64,000 bases of DNA. Origin: Candidatus Rokuibacteriota bacterium. GTDB taxonomy: Bacteria > Methylomirabilota > Methylomirabilia > Rokubacteriales > CSP1-6. Below are positions 1 to 8,877 of this stretch, in pieces. The position numbers and the translations under genes were made by a program. Below the pieces are notes generated by a model. The model ran no database searches, was not told where the DNA came from, and was given only the letters and a program-made list of their open reading frames with translations. The stretch is taken from contig QHSU01000056.1 of assembly GCA_003220535.1 (NCBI GenBank), positions 175,729-239,728 on the forward strand, given 5' to 3'. Within the stretch, counting starts at the first letter, position 1. Every line of letters starts with the position of its first letter.

Positions 1-514
1 GGATTGTGACAACGGTGGAGGAGGTAAGCGACTGCACCCCTGCGAACAAGTCGGTGTCGGTCAAGAGGACGGAAGAAGTCGACTCGACCTGCCCATTGCC
101 CTTCGTCGATACGGCGGTCGTGGGATTCCCCGCCGTGACACCAAGATTGATCTGAAGCTCTGCGCCAGTGATGTTGATCGCCGGGTTCGGGGGATTGACG
201 GCGATGGTGTAGCCGAACGTGAAGCTGGTATTCCACACGGCACCCGCCGCGGGGTTCAGGATGAATCCATGTATATCCTGAGTCGGCAGCACCGAAAATA
301 CGACGTCGACTCCGACTAAGCCGGCACCCACTGTACCGCCGCCCGTGTACGAAAAATTGGTGAACAACTTGTCCTGGACGAAACAGCCGCCCCCGGCATT
401 CTGCGTGACGTAATCGGCCACGGTGTTCAGCGTCATGCAGTTCACGGGTACGGCAGACGCGGAGGAAGCCAACATCAGGATGAGCGCCATGCTGATCAGG
501 GCTTTCTTACACAT
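1..514 (-). CDS. Exported protein of unknown function, C-terminus off the window (possible PEP-CTERM protein)
   Basis: An open frame runs leftward from ATG 514 off the window edge, giving at least 171 codons. The N-terminus is a classical signal peptide: MCKKALISMALILML followed by ASSASA, with likely cleavage before VPVN. The mature part is rich in Gly, Thr, Asn and Val and looks like a secreted beta-rich protein. No domain is recognised. A GGGGGGA stretch lies just upstream of the ATG as a weak ribosome site. A sigma-54-like element at 687-702 lies 172 nt upstream. The style, strand and promoter match the two certain PEP-CTERM genes at 19.1 and 33.4 kb, so a C-terminal PEP-CTERM anchor is likely, but that end is not in the window. 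Being a gene is well supported; the class is inference. Confidence 0.7.
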   Translation of the reverse strand, partial: MCKKALISMALILMLASSASAVPVNCMTLNTVADYVTQNAGGGCFVQDKLFTNFSYTGGGTVGAGLVGVDVVFSVLPTQDIHGFILNPAAGAVWNTSFTFGYTIAVNPPNPAINITGAELQINLGVTAGNPTTAVSTKGNGQVESTSSVLLTDTDLFAGVQSLTSSTVVTI

Positions 515-844
515 AGGGTCCCCCCCTAGCGAGCTTGGGCGATCGCCGAACGGCGAACGCCGAACCGCGCAGCCTCTGCGCCCGATAGAACGAAGGGCGC
601 CCACGCGGTCCGACGGAACATTCGGTTACCTCGACTCTCTGGAAGCCCGAGGCCACTCCTCGGAACTCTCCAACGACCGTAGGTAGAGCAAGAGGAGTGC
701 CGGTTCCAAAAATTCCAGCACTTAGCGAGATGGGGCCGGGGCCAGACAGCCATTCTGTAAAGTAGCTCGACTATATCTGTAAGGATTCTGTCAAGCTTGG
801 CACAGGGGCTGCCTACGCGCTGCGTCAGCCGGGGAGGCTGGGCT
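515..844. other. Intergenic region, 330 nt
   Basis: This stretch lies between the exported protein gene (start 514, minus) and the thioesterase stop. Short open frames exist on both strands but have no recognisable product. Besides the sigma-54-like element at 687-702 it contains, on the minus strand near 800-765, a TTGACA hexamer and two copies of TTACAGA. These could be a second promoter or operator for the 514 gene, but no well-spaced -10 was found. Nothing else is seen. Confidence 0.5.
687..702 (-). promoter_or_regulatory. Sigma-54-like -24/-12 promoter for the exported protein at 514
   Basis: On the minus strand the sequence reads CGGCAC-TCCTC-TTGCT. This has GG and GC separated by exactly 10 nt and a perfect TTGC at -12. 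The RpoN consensus is TGGCAC-N5-TTGCW. It lies 172 nt upstream of ATG 514. Similar elements precede the other two PEP-CTERM-type genes in this window. RpoN with the PrsK/PrsR two-component system is known to control PEP-CTERM proteins in other bacteria. Confidence 0.55.
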
Positions 845-1723
845 TCAGGCAACGAGAATCGCCTTCGCCTTCTCGCGGATCGCGTCGGGGAGCGATGCAG
901 GCCGCCGTGCGTCCATGTCGAGGTGGACGCCGAGCTGCTCGAGCGTCGCGACTCGCTCGCCGGTGCGCTCGTTCGTCATCACGTGGAGGAGGCGCATCGA
1001 GGAGTTGCCGACGTGGACGAGCGCCGAGCGGACGCAGACCGGGTCGCCCGCGCGGAGCCCGCCGTCGAGCTCGAGCTGGAACTCGAACGTCGAGAAGCCG
1101 CGGTGCTCCGTCCGCATATAGCCCGGCGTGATCCCGAAGGCCGCGGTCGCGTGACCGTTGGCCGCCGAGAAGCGGTGGATGTGGTAGAGGGGCGCGACCT
1201 CGCCCAGGACGTCCACTTCGCCCGGCTTCACGGTGTCGCGTGAGGTTTCCCTGAAGCCCTCGAGCCCACGCGGCCGCGGGCGGCGCTCGCGTGGGGGCCC
1301 GTCCCACTCGACGCGCTGGTGCTCGGCGGCGCGCCGCTGCGTCGGGGTGAAGGGGCGGGCGGCGTGGCGCTTGGTGTCCACGTGGCGGAGGCGCTGCTCG
1401 ACCGTCGTGCAGACCTCCCCCGTCTCGGAGTTGAAGACCTTGTGACCCAGCACGAGGACGTCGGCCTCGGCGGCGATGACGCCGCTCGCGATATGCGTGA
1501 TGTCGCCGACGCGCAGCTCGCGCAGGTAACGGACGTAGCAGTCGGCGGTCACGCAGACGCGCCCCCGGCGACGGGTATACCCCGCGCCGAGCCCCAGGGT
1601 GTCGAGCAGCCCCAGCGCGGCGTCGGCGAAGCGGGCGAAGTAGTACGCCACGGTTAGGTGGTCGTTGTGGTCCACCTCCCAGCGGTAGACGATGCCGCGG
1701 TACGTCTCGACCCAGCCGCTCAC
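845..1723 (-). CDS. Acyl-CoA thioesterase-like protein with two hot-dog domains
   Basis: The product is 292 aa. GTG 1723 is chosen because GAGGAGGA sits about 5 nt upstream; a longer frame upstream has no such site and reads as non-coding. The N-terminal half carries a 4-hydroxybenzoyl-CoA thioesterase-type motif (VDHNDHLTVAYYF, residues about 17-29). Homologous pattern recurs in the second half (HRFSAANGHATAAFG), so two hot-dog folds are fused in one chain. Thioesterases of this class hydrolyse acyl-CoA in the cytoplasm. The related betainyl-CoA thioesterase is another possibility. It is a lone gene, divergent from the MASE1 protein at 1909. The substrate cannot be told from sequence. Confidence 0.8.
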   Translation of the reverse strand: MSGWVETYRGIVYRWEVDHNDHLTVAYYFARFADAALGLLDTLGLGAGYTRRRGRVCVTADCYVRYLRELRVGDITHIASGVIAAEADVLVLGHKVFNSETGEVCTTVEQRLRHVDTKRHAARPFTPTQRRAAEHQRVEWDGPPRERRPRPRGLEGFRETSRDTVKPGEVDVLGEVAPLYHIHRFSAANGHATAAFGITPGYMRTEHRGFSTFEFQLELDGGLRAGDPVCVRSALVHVGNSSMRLLHVMTNERTGERVATLEQLGVHLDMDARRPASLPDAIREKAKAILVA

Positions 1724-1908
1724 GATGTCCTCCTCAGATTGGAGCCGCGCCTCGCCGACCGAGGGTCGCCTGAGGCAGACGACCGACCCGGGCAAGCGTA
1801 CACGAGTCGGCAGGGCCCCGACCCGAAGTGTTAAGCTGGATCGATCGGGATCTGTTCCACGACCCGGGCCACGGGGGCCCGACAACGGGCGTCGTATCGG
1901 GTCGAACG

Positions 1909-3459
1909 ATGACGGAGCCTCGAAAGCCTGTCGCGGTCTGGTGGCTGGCCCCCCTGACGATTGCCTACTTCGTCGCGGGCAAGTTCGGGCTGAGCCTGGC
2001 CTTTGTCAACGCCAGCGCCTCCGCGGTATGGCCGCCCACCGGGATCGCGTTCGCCGCCTTTCTGCTCTTGGGATCGCGCGCGTGGCCCGCCATCCTCGTC
2101 GGAGCGTTCCTCGTCAATGTCACGACCGCGGGCTCGGTCGCCACCTCGATCGGCGTCGCGATCGGCAACACCCTCGAGGGGCTCATGGGCGCCGACCTGG
2201 TGAAGCTCGTCGCGAACGGTCGCCACGTCTTCGACCGGGCGCGCGATGTCTTCAAGTTCGTGATGCTCGTCGCGCTGTTCAGCACGACCGTGAGTGCAAC
2301 GATCGGGGTGACCAGCCTGGCGCTCGGCGGCTACGCTTACTGGGGCGACTACGGCTCGATCTGGTTCATGTGGTGGCTCGGTGACGCGGTGGGCGCCCTG
2401 GTGGTCGGCCCGCTCCTGGTCCTCTGGAGCATCCGCGGCCACACGCCGTGGGGCCGGGCGCGCGCGCTCGAGGGCGTGGGCCTGCTGGCGATGCTCGTTG
2501 CCGTGGGCGCCATCGTGTTCGGGGGAGCGAGTGGTCAGCTCACCTTCCTCTGTGTCCTGCCCTTGATTTGGGCGGCGTTCCGCTTCGGTCAGAAGGAGAC
2601 GGCGACGGCGGTCGCCCTCCTCTCCGTGCTCGCGATCTGGGCGACGCTGCGCGGCCGCGGGCCGTTCGGCCTCGGCGATGGGCCGTCGAACGAATCGCTG
2701 CTCTTGCTGCAAGCGTTCCTGGGCACGATGGCCGTGATGAGCACCTTGATCGCCGCCGTCGTGGCGGAGCGGAAGCGGGACGAGGCGACGCTGGCGCACC
2801 TCGCATCCATCGTGGAATCCTCGGACGACGCGATCGTGAGCAAGACGCTCGACGGCATCGTCACGAGCTGGAACTTAGGCGCCGAGCGTCTCTACGGCTA
2901 CTCGGCCGTGGAAGCCATCGGTCAACCGATCGGGTTCGTGATCCCACCCGACCGCCCGAACGAGTTGCTCCGGATCCTGGCCCGGCTGCGGCGTGGCGAG
3001 CACGTCGAGCCCTACGAGACGGTGCGAATGCGAAAGGACGGCACGCGCGTCGAGGTGTCGATCACCGTGTCCTCGGTCCGAAACTCGTCCGGCAAGATCA
3101 TCGGCGCCTCGGCGATCGGCCGCGACGTCACCGAGGAAAAGCGGGCGGAAGCGGCGCTGCGCGAAGCGACGGTGCTCCGATCCGTCGCGAGCCTGGCCGT
3201 GGCCGCCGCCCACGAGATCAACAACCCACTCACCGTCGCCTGGGGCGAGGTTCAGCTGCTCGCCAAGGAGATTGGCGCCCGCTGGGACGGCCGGATCGCG
3301 TCGATCATCGAAGCGCTCGAGCGGATCCGGGACGTCGTCACTCGCATGAGCCAGATCAGCCGGCTCGAGCAGGCGGAACAGATGAAGAATCTCCCGGAGA
3401 TGCTCGACCTCAAGAAGTCGAGCGATCGCCGCCCGCCAACCGGCGATCGCACGACCTAA
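1909..3459 (+). CDS. MASE1-PAS-HisKA sensor protein lacking the kinase ATPase domain
   Basis: The product is 516 aa from ATG 1909. The first 285 residues are a MASE1-type integral membrane sensor with about eight hydrophobic helices; it opens with [21 protein letters not shown] and contains the VWPPTGIA signature. A PAS domain follows (about 295-411: [19 protein letters not shown]). Then comes a HisKA dimerisation/phosphoacceptor segment with the H-box [10 protein letters not shown] (His435). Only about 80 residues follow and the protein stops. There is no N, G1, F or G2 box, hence no HATPase_c domain. The stop overlaps the convergent aldo/keto reductase stop by 4 nt, so no catalytic part is hidden downstream. 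It may serve as a phosphoacceptor or partner for another kinase. The start is uncertain because no ribosome site is evident. Confidence 0.85.
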   Translation: MTEPRKPVAVWWLAPLTIAYFVAGKFGLSLAFVNASASAVWPPTGIAFAAFLLLGSRAWPAILVGAFLVNVTTAGSVATSIGVAIGNTLEGLMGADLVKLVANGRHVFDRARDVFKFVMLVALFSTTVSATIGVTSLALGGYAYWGDYGSIWFMWWLGDAVGALVVGPLLVLWSIRGHTPWGRARALEGVGLLAMLVAVGAIVFGGASGQLTFLCVLPLIWAAFRFGQKETATAVALLSVLAIWATLRGRGPFGLGDGPSNESLLLLQAFLGTMAVMSTLIAAVVAERKRDEATLAHLASIVESSDDAIVSKTLDGIVTSWNLGAERLYGYSAVEAIGQPIGFVIPPDRPNELLRILARLRRGEHVEPYETVRMRKDGTRVEVSITVSSVRNSSGKIIGASAIGRDVTEEKRAEAALREATVLRSVASLAVAAAHEINNPLTVAWGEVQLLAKEIGARWDGRIASIIEALERIRDVVTRMSQISRLEQAEQMKNLPEMLDLKKSSDRRPPTGDRTT

Positions 3460-4439
3460 ATACCCACACCCTTCATCTGCGCTTCCGGGTAGCGCGTGCC
3501 GGCGGCGGCGCCCGCCGGAATCGCCCCCGAGATCCGCCCCACGTCGCGCGCGTCGAGCTGCACGGCGAGCGCCTTCACGTTCTCCTCGAGCCGGTCCTTC
3601 CGCTTCGTGCCCGGGATCGGAAAGATGTCCTGCCCCTGCGCCAGGAGCCAGGCGAGCGCCAGCTGCGCCAGCGTGCAGTTGTTCTCCTTCGCGATCGGCT
3701 CGATCCGGCGCACGAGCGCGAGGTTCTTCGCGAAGTTGGATTCCTGGAAGCGCGGGTGATCACGCCGCCGATCGTCGGCCGGAATGTCGCCGAGGCTCTC
3801 GACGCGCCCCGAGAGCCAGCTCCGCCCGAGCGGCGAATACGCGACGAACGAAATGCCGAGCTCGCGCAGCGTGGGGAGCATCGCCTCCGCTTCGACGCGG
3901 TAGAGCAGCGAGAACTCGCTCTGGAGCGCGCTGATCGGATGGATCCGGTGCGCGCGCCGGACAGTCGCCGGCGCCGCCTCGCAGAGGCCGAGATAGCGGA
4001 TCTTGCCCTGCTCGATCAGCCGCTTCATGGCGCCCACCGTGTCCTCGATCGGTACGGTCGGATCGACGCGGTGCTGGTAGTAGAGGTCGATCACGTCGAC
4101 GCCCAGGCGCTTGAGGCTCGCGTCGCAGGCCTGGACGACGTAGTCGGGCCGGCCGTTGACCGTCGCGCGTCCCTCCGGCGTCCGCACCTGGCCGAACTTG
4201 GTGGTGACCACCACCTGGTCTCGCCGCCCGTGAATGGCTCGGCCGAGGAGCTCTTCGTTGTGGCCGAAGCCGTACATGTCGGAGGAATCGAGGAAATTGA
4301 CGCCCAGGTCCAGGGCGCGGTGGACGACCTCGATGGATTGCGCATCGTCACCCTTGCCATACGTTCCCGACATGGACATGCAACCCAGGCCGAGCACTGG
4401 CACCGAGAGCGAGCTGTGGCCGAGCGTGCGGTGTTCCAT
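3456..4439 (-). CDS. Aldo/keto reductase
   Basis: The product is 327 aa, full length for the family. ATG 4439 has GGGAGG about 5 nt upstream. The NADPH-dependent TIM-barrel tetrad is present: Asp51 and Tyr56 in FLDSSDMYG, Lys81 in VVVTTKFG, and His123 in YYQHRVDP. The C-terminal cofactor segment [19 protein letters not shown] is typical of the YajO/YdjG-like group that reduces aldehydes and ketones. It converges on the MASE1 protein gene with a 4-nt stop overlap. It appears to be a single-gene unit; the physiological substrate is unknown. Confidence 0.93.
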   Translation of the reverse strand: MEHRTLGHSSLSVPVLGLGCMSMSGTYGKGDDAQSIEVVHRALDLGVNFLDSSDMYGFGHNEELLGRAIHGRRDQVVVTTKFGQVRTPEGRATVNGRPDYVVQACDASLKRLGVDVIDLYYQHRVDPTVPIEDTVGAMKRLIEQGKIRYLGLCEAAPATVRRAHRIHPISALQSEFSLLYRVEAEAMLPTLRELGISFVAYSPLGRSWLSGRVESLGDIPADDRRRDHPRFQESNFAKNLALVRRIEPIAKENNCTLAQLALAWLLAQGQDIFPIPGTKRKDRLEENVKALAVQLDARDVGRISGAIPAGAAAGTRYPEAQMKGVGI

Positions 4440-4509
4440 GAATGCCTCCCAGTTTAGGTACCGCGGGATTCTACACCACCGGACTTCGTCCTCCGCTGGC
4501 AGGGCTTGC

Positions 4510-4515
4510 TACAAT
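4510..4515 (+). promoter_or_regulatory. -10 box of a predicted leaderless promoter for the GAF protein
   Basis: TACAAT ends 6 nt before ATG 4522, so transcription would start at or next to the A of the ATG. No Shine-Dalgarno sequence precedes the gene. The -35 region (TTCGTC near 4485) is weak. Confidence 0.5.
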
Positions 4516-4521
4516 AGCGCC

Positions 4522-6963
4522 ATGTTCGGTGTGAACCACAGCCTGCACTCACACTCGGCCGACCTCCAGGCGGCCGTCAATGGGGACGCGAACGCCTTTC
4601 CTTTCAAGAGTGAGCTGAGCCTCGTGCCCCTGCTCGCGTTCTGGGCAAAGAAGTTCGCCGACGACACCTCGCCCAAGGGGGCGTTCATCCGGACGGTCCG
4701 CGAGCAGGTCAAGCAGGTGCCCGAGCTCTCGGCCCCGATCACGGATCTCGGGTTGATCGATCGCCATCGTCAGCTCGTTGACGTGCTCATGGCCGGCATC
4801 TTCCCACCGGCGTTCTTCGAGCAGGAGTTCTCCGCGGTCCTGGTTCCGTTCCAGCTGAAGAGCTTCTACGCCACGCCCCCCTTCGAACAGCTCCTGCGCG
4901 CCGACGACGGCACGCTCCGCGGTCGCGTGAACCTCGACGCGTCGATGGTGACCGCGATGCGGCTCTTCTTCGCCTACGCGCTCGTGCTGCAGCGGGTCTA
5001 CGGGGTCGACCTCATCGTGGAGTATCCGCTGATCCTCACGGTGCCCGACCCCGACACCGGGCTCGACCGCCACTTCAAGATGGAGTTCGACTGGCGGTTC
5101 GTCGAGGTCGAGACGGTCGGCGCGGTTCCGACCCTGAGCGACGAGATCCGACGGCGCCTGCGCCGAGATCTGCTCGACCCCGACCTCCTGCGCGAACTCC
5201 TGCCGCCCGAGCGGTTCGTCTTCCGCGGATTCACGATCTTCCGGGCCTTCGAGGTCACGGACCACGAAGTGCTGTCCTCACTCGAGCGCGACCTGATCGA
5301 CAAAGAGTCGATCGTCTCCCACACGCGGTTCCGCGCCCTGCAGGACAAGCTGCGAACGCTCTTCCGGCGACCCGAGCTTCGCTTCGGTCTCGCCGCCCTC
5401 GACGGCGATCAGGTGCTCGTCCTGAACTACGGCGCCGAGTGCGAGCACGCCTGCATCTTCGCCGACTCCCGCCATCACACCATCGAGGAGTTCCGCGGGT
5501 CGGTCTACGAGCGCGCGGTGGTCCAGGGCCACCCACTGATCGTCGAGGACCTGGCCGAGATGCCCAACCGGACGCCGGCTGATGACGAGATCTTGGAGTG
5601 GGGGCTCCGCAACATCATCGTGGCGCCGCTCTTTTACCAGGACCGCGTGATCGGGACGCTCGAGCTCGGGTCGCCGCGGGCCGGGGACCTGGACGCGACG
5701 CACCTGCCGAAGCTCCACGAAATCCTGCCGCTCTTTTCCATGGCCGTCCAGCGCAGCATGGAAGAGCTGAACGCCCGTATCCAGTCGTTCATCAAGGAGA
5801 AGTGCACCGCGATCCACCCCGTGGTGGAGTGGCGATTCCGCAAGGCCGTCCTGAAGGGCATCGAGCACCAGGCCGAGGGCGCCGACGACGCCGGGGTCGA
5901 GATGGAGCCGATCGTGTTCGAGCGGATCTATCCGCTCTACGCGCTGTCCGACATCCGCGGCTCGTCGACGCAGCGCAGCCTCGCGATCCAGACGGATCTG
6001 CTGACGCAGCTGCGGCTCGCCCGGGATGTGGTCCGCTGGGCGCACGACGCGCGGCCGCTGCCGGGGCTCCACGAGCTGCTCTACCGCGTGGACAAGCACA
6101 CCGCCAAGATCCAGACGAACCTCAACTCGGGCGACGAGGTTTCGATCATCGCGTTTCTCCGGTCCGCCGTCGAGGCGCTGTTCGACCATCTCCAGACGTT
6201 CGGACCGGGAGTGCGCGAGCGGATCGAGGCGTATCGGGCCGCGCTCGACCCGCGGATCGGCACGGTGTACGACCGGCGCCGGCTGTTCGAGGAGAGCGTG
6301 ACGCGCATCGCCGACGGGATCTCGTCCTATCTCGACCTCGAGGAGCAGACCGCCCAGACGATGTTCCCGCACTACTTCGAGAAGCAGAAGACGGACGGCG
6401 TGGACCATCAGATCTACGTCGGCGCCTCGCTGCTCGAGGATGGGCGCTTCGATCCGCTCTATCTCAAGAGTCTCCGGCTCTGGCAGCTCATGGTGACGTG
6501 CGGCGTCGCGCTGCGTGTCAATCGGCTCAAGGAGAAGCTCCCGGTCCCGCTCGAGGTGACGCACCTGGTCCTCGTCCAGCACGCCCCGCTGTCGATCCGC
6601 TTCCGCTTCGACGAGAAGCGGTTCGACGTGGATGGCGCGTACGACATCCGGTACGAGATCGTCAAGAAGCGGATCGACAAGGCGGTCATCAAGGGCACCG
6701 CCGAGCGCATCACCCAGCCCGGGAAGATCGCGATCATCTACGCGCACCCCAGCGAGGCCCACGAGTACCGCGGCTATATCGAATACCTGCAGTCGCTCGG
6801 CTACTTCACCGGCGAGGTCGAAGACGTCGAGCTCGACGAGCTCCAGGGCGTGTACGGGCTCCGCGCGCTCCGGGTCACCATCGACCTGCGCAACCCCCGA
6901 ATCGATCGGCGCGTCGCCCTGACCGATCTCCAACCTGCGACGGGCGCGCCCTCGCGTAACTGA
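4522..6963 (+). CDS. Large GAF-domain protein of unknown function
   Basis: The product is 813 aa. ATG 4522 is chosen because the -10-like TACAAT lies just upstream; the frame is open further upstream, but only as antisense of the aldo/keto reductase. Residues about 265-415 resemble a GAF domain, with ERAVVQGHPLIVEDL, a short acidic stretch and IIVAPLFYQDRVIGTLELGSP. The N-terminal 260 residues and the alpha-helical remainder match no domain I recognise. There is no signal peptide or transmembrane helix, so it is probably a cytoplasmic sensor-type protein. Similar 800-residue GAF proteins occur singly in other phyla. It has no catalytic output domain, and partners are unknown. It converges with the CoA-transferase remnant, 24 nt away. 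Confidence 0.75.
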   Translation: MFGVNHSLHSHSADLQAAVNGDANAFPFKSELSLVPLLAFWAKKFADDTSPKGAFIRTVREQVKQVPELSAPITDLGLIDRHRQLVDVLMAGIFPPAFFEQEFSAVLVPFQLKSFYATPPFEQLLRADDGTLRGRVNLDASMVTAMRLFFAYALVLQRVYGVDLIVEYPLILTVPDPDTGLDRHFKMEFDWRFVEVETVGAVPTLSDEIRRRLRRDLLDPDLLRELLPPERFVFRGFTIFRAFEVTDHEVLSSLERDLIDKESIVSHTRFRALQDKLRTLFRRPELRFGLAALDGDQVLVLNYGAECEHACIFADSRHHTIEEFRGSVYERAVVQGHPLIVEDLAEMPNRTPADDEILEWGLRNIIVAPLFYQDRVIGTLELGSPRAGDLDATHLPKLHEILPLFSMAVQRSMEELNARIQSFIKEKCTAIHPVVEWRFRKAVLKGIEHQAEGADDAGVEMEPIVFERIYPLYALSDIRGSSTQRSLAIQTDLLTQLRLARDVVRWAHDARPLPGLHELLYRVDKHTAKIQTNLNSGDEVSIIAFLRSAVEALFDHLQTFGPGVRERIEAYRAALDPRIGTVYDRRRLFEESVTRIADGISSYLDLEEQTAQTMFPHYFEKQKTDGVDHQIYVGASLLEDGRFDPLYLKSLRLWQLMVTCGVALRVNRLKEKLPVPLEVTHLVLVQHAPLSIRFRFDEKRFDVDGAYDIRYEIVKKRIDKAVIKGTAERITQPGKIAIIYAHPSEAHEYRGYIEYLQSLGYFTGEVEDVELDELQGVYGLRALRVTIDLRNPRIDRRVALTDLQPATGAPSRN

Positions 6964-6987
6964 GGCTCTTCCCCGGGTGCCGCGCGC

Positions 6988-8174
6988 TCAGCGGCGCGGT
7001 CCGGGGCGATCGCGTGTCACCCCGTCGGCCAGCAGCGTCTCCACGTCCGCGCTCGAAAAGCCGAGTTCTCCGAGGATCGTGCGCGTCTCCGATCCGAAGG
7101 ACGGGGTCGCGGGGGCGGGGACGAAGCCGTCGCCATCGATCGAGACAGGTGGCGCCAGGACGCGCACGCGTCCGAGCGCCGGGTGGGCAAGGTCGTGGAG
7201 CATCCCGTTCGCGAGCGGCTGCTCGTCGTCGAGCAGCTCCAGAGGAAGCTTGACCGCCGCGGCGGGAACACCGTGGGCGTCGAAGATCGGCTGCCACTCG
7301 ACGGCGGTCCGATGGGCCACGACCGCTTCGACGCGCGCGCGGAGCTCCGCGTAGTGTTGCGTCTCGCGCTCGCGGTCGGCGAGCGGCCGATCGAGTGCCT
7401 CCTCCGTGAGCCCCACCGCGCGAATGAACGCGCGGCGGAGCGCGGGACTGCCGCACGCGACGGCGATGGCCGAATCGCGCGTGGCGTACGTGCGGTAGTA
7501 GATGTTGGCCATCCCGGGCGTCCGGATCTGCGGCGTGAGCGCCGCCTGCTCCGCGTACGGCCGTCCGGTGGCGCGCAGCTCCGCGAGCCGGACACGGAGC
7601 GCCTCGTGGAACGCGCCGTCCGCGGACTCGAATCGCACCATCGCGTTGTTCTGGATCAGGAGTGCCGCCGTCAAGAGCGACACGTCCACCTCACCGCCGC
7701 GCCCCGTGGTGGCCCGGCGCAGCAGCGCCGCGGCGACGCCGAACGCGAGCATCATCGCGCACATGTAGTCGGCGACCGGGTTCTCACCGCCCGTCGGCAC
7801 CCCGTCCTGCACCCGGCCGCTCGTGGATGGCGCGGGGCGAGGGTCGGCCAGTCGAGGCCAAGCTCGGCGGCCAGGCCGGGACGGAAGTTGGTGAGCACGA
7901 CGTCGGCCCGGGCAAGGAGGCGCTCGACGATACGCGCGGCGGACGGATGGTGCAGGTCGAGCGGCAGCGAGTGCTTGCCCCGGTTCCGGGAGATGAAGTG
8001 ACGCGACTCGCCCGGAGCCAGCGGCGCCAGCTGGCGCACGGGATCTCCCTCGACCGATTCCACCTTGATGACGTGGGCCCCGCCCTCGGCGAGGATCTGC
8101 GCGCAGAACGGGACCGCGATGAACTGGCCGAACTCGACGACCTCGATGCCGGCGAACGGTCGAGCATTGTCCAT
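6988..8174 (-). pseudogene. CaiB/BaiF family III CoA-transferase, broken by an internal deletion with frameshift
   Basis: The N-terminal part (ATG 8174 to about 7830) reads MDNARPFAGIEVVEFGQFIAVPFCAQ through LGLDWPTLAPRHPR, classic family III CoA-transferase sequence. At about 7828 the family-like reading jumps to another frame. It resumes as SGRVQDGVPTGGENPVADYM and continues intact to the stop at 6988, including the C-terminal cap. The roughly 30-40 residues that normally join these parts are absent, so this is a deletion plus a shift, not a single-base slip. The probable catalytic Asp (in VADYM) survives in the second part. A good promoter still precedes it. The cause could be genuine decay or an assembly fault. 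The family moves CoA between carboxylates such as formate, carnitine or bile acids. Confidence 0.85.
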
Positions 8175-8182
8175 GGCGCGGT

Positions 8183-8211
8183 AGCGTAGCGGTGAATCTG
8201 CTATCTTCCAA
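8183..8211 (-). promoter_or_regulatory. Sigma-70 promoter for the CoA-transferase remnant, predicted leaderless
   Basis: On the minus strand TTGGAA (8211-8206) and TACGCT (8188-8183) are separated by 17 nt. The -10 box ends 8 nt before ATG 8174. There is no Shine-Dalgarno sequence, so a leaderless mRNA is predicted. A plus-strand TATCTT at 8202-8207, a possible -10 for the HAD gene, overlaps its -35 box. Confidence 0.55.
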
Positions 8212-8229
8212 GCCCGTGGAGCTCGGCGC

Positions 8230-8868
8230 TTGAGCGCGCTCGGAGCGGTGGTCTTCGACATCGGCGGCGTCGTGCAGGAGTCGCCACTCCACGCGATCGC
8301 GCGCTATGAGCAGGAGCACGGCATCGAGCCCAACGCGATCAACCGCGTGGTCGTCGCGGCGGGTGAGCAGGGCGCGTGGGCTCGGCTCGAGCGGGGCGAG
8401 CTGACGGTCGAGACGTTCCGCGCGCCCTTCGAGGCCGACTGCCGTGCGCAGGGCATCACGGTGGACGGCCGGCGTCTCATGGCGAGGATCGCCGAGGCAA
8501 GTGTGGCGCGGCCGCGCATGCTCGAGGCGATCCGCCGCATCCGTGCGGTCGGGCTCCGGGTGGGCGCGCTCACGAACAACTGGGTGAATGACGTCCCACG
8601 AGGAACGCCCGATGGACTCCCCCTCCGCGAGTGCTTCGACGTCTTCGTGGAGTCCGCCGTCGTCGGGCTTCGCAAGCCCGATCCGAGGATCTACGCGCTC
8701 GTCTGCGAGAGGCTCGGGGTGGCGCCGGGCCGCGTCGCCTTCCTCGACGACATCGGGCGCAACCTCAAGCCGGCGCGCGCGCTCGGGATGACGACGATCA
8801 AGGTCGACGACCCCGACCAGGCGCTGCGCGAGCTCGGGGGGCTGCTCGGGCTCGACCTGATCTCCTGA
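8230..8868 (+). CDS. HAD-superfamily (HAD-IA) phosphatase-like hydrolase
   Basis: The product is 212 aa from TTG 8230; no ATG or GTG exists in frame. Motif I is VVFDIGGVV, with the nucleophile Asp kept but the second Asp of DxD replaced by Gly. Motif II is GALTNN, motif III is the Lys of LRKPDPRIY, and motif IV is FLDDIGRN. This pattern matches the phosphatase-like domain found at the N-terminus of epoxide hydrolase EPHX2 and ACAD10. The TTG overlaps the TGA of a five-codon frame that starts at GTG 8216, 8 nt after TATCTT. Initiation may therefore be coupled to a mini-leader, or one base may be miscalled. It diverges from the CoA-transferase remnant. Confidence 0.82.
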   Translation: MSALGAVVFDIGGVVQESPLHAIARYEQEHGIEPNAINRVVVAAGEQGAWARLERGELTVETFRAPFEADCRAQGITVDGRRLMARIAEASVARPRMLEAIRRIRAVGLRVGALTNNWVNDVPRGTPDGLPLRECFDVFVESAVVGLRKPDPRIYALVCERLGVAPGRVAFLDDIGRNLKPARALGMTTIKVDDPDQALRELGGLLGLDLIS

Positions 8869-8877
8869 CCGCGAACG

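Noticed and set aside
2448..4457. A 669-codon plus-strand frame across the kinase-like gene and the aldo/keto reductase
   Set aside because: It crosses two real genes in wrong frames and has Arg/Ala-rich random composition.
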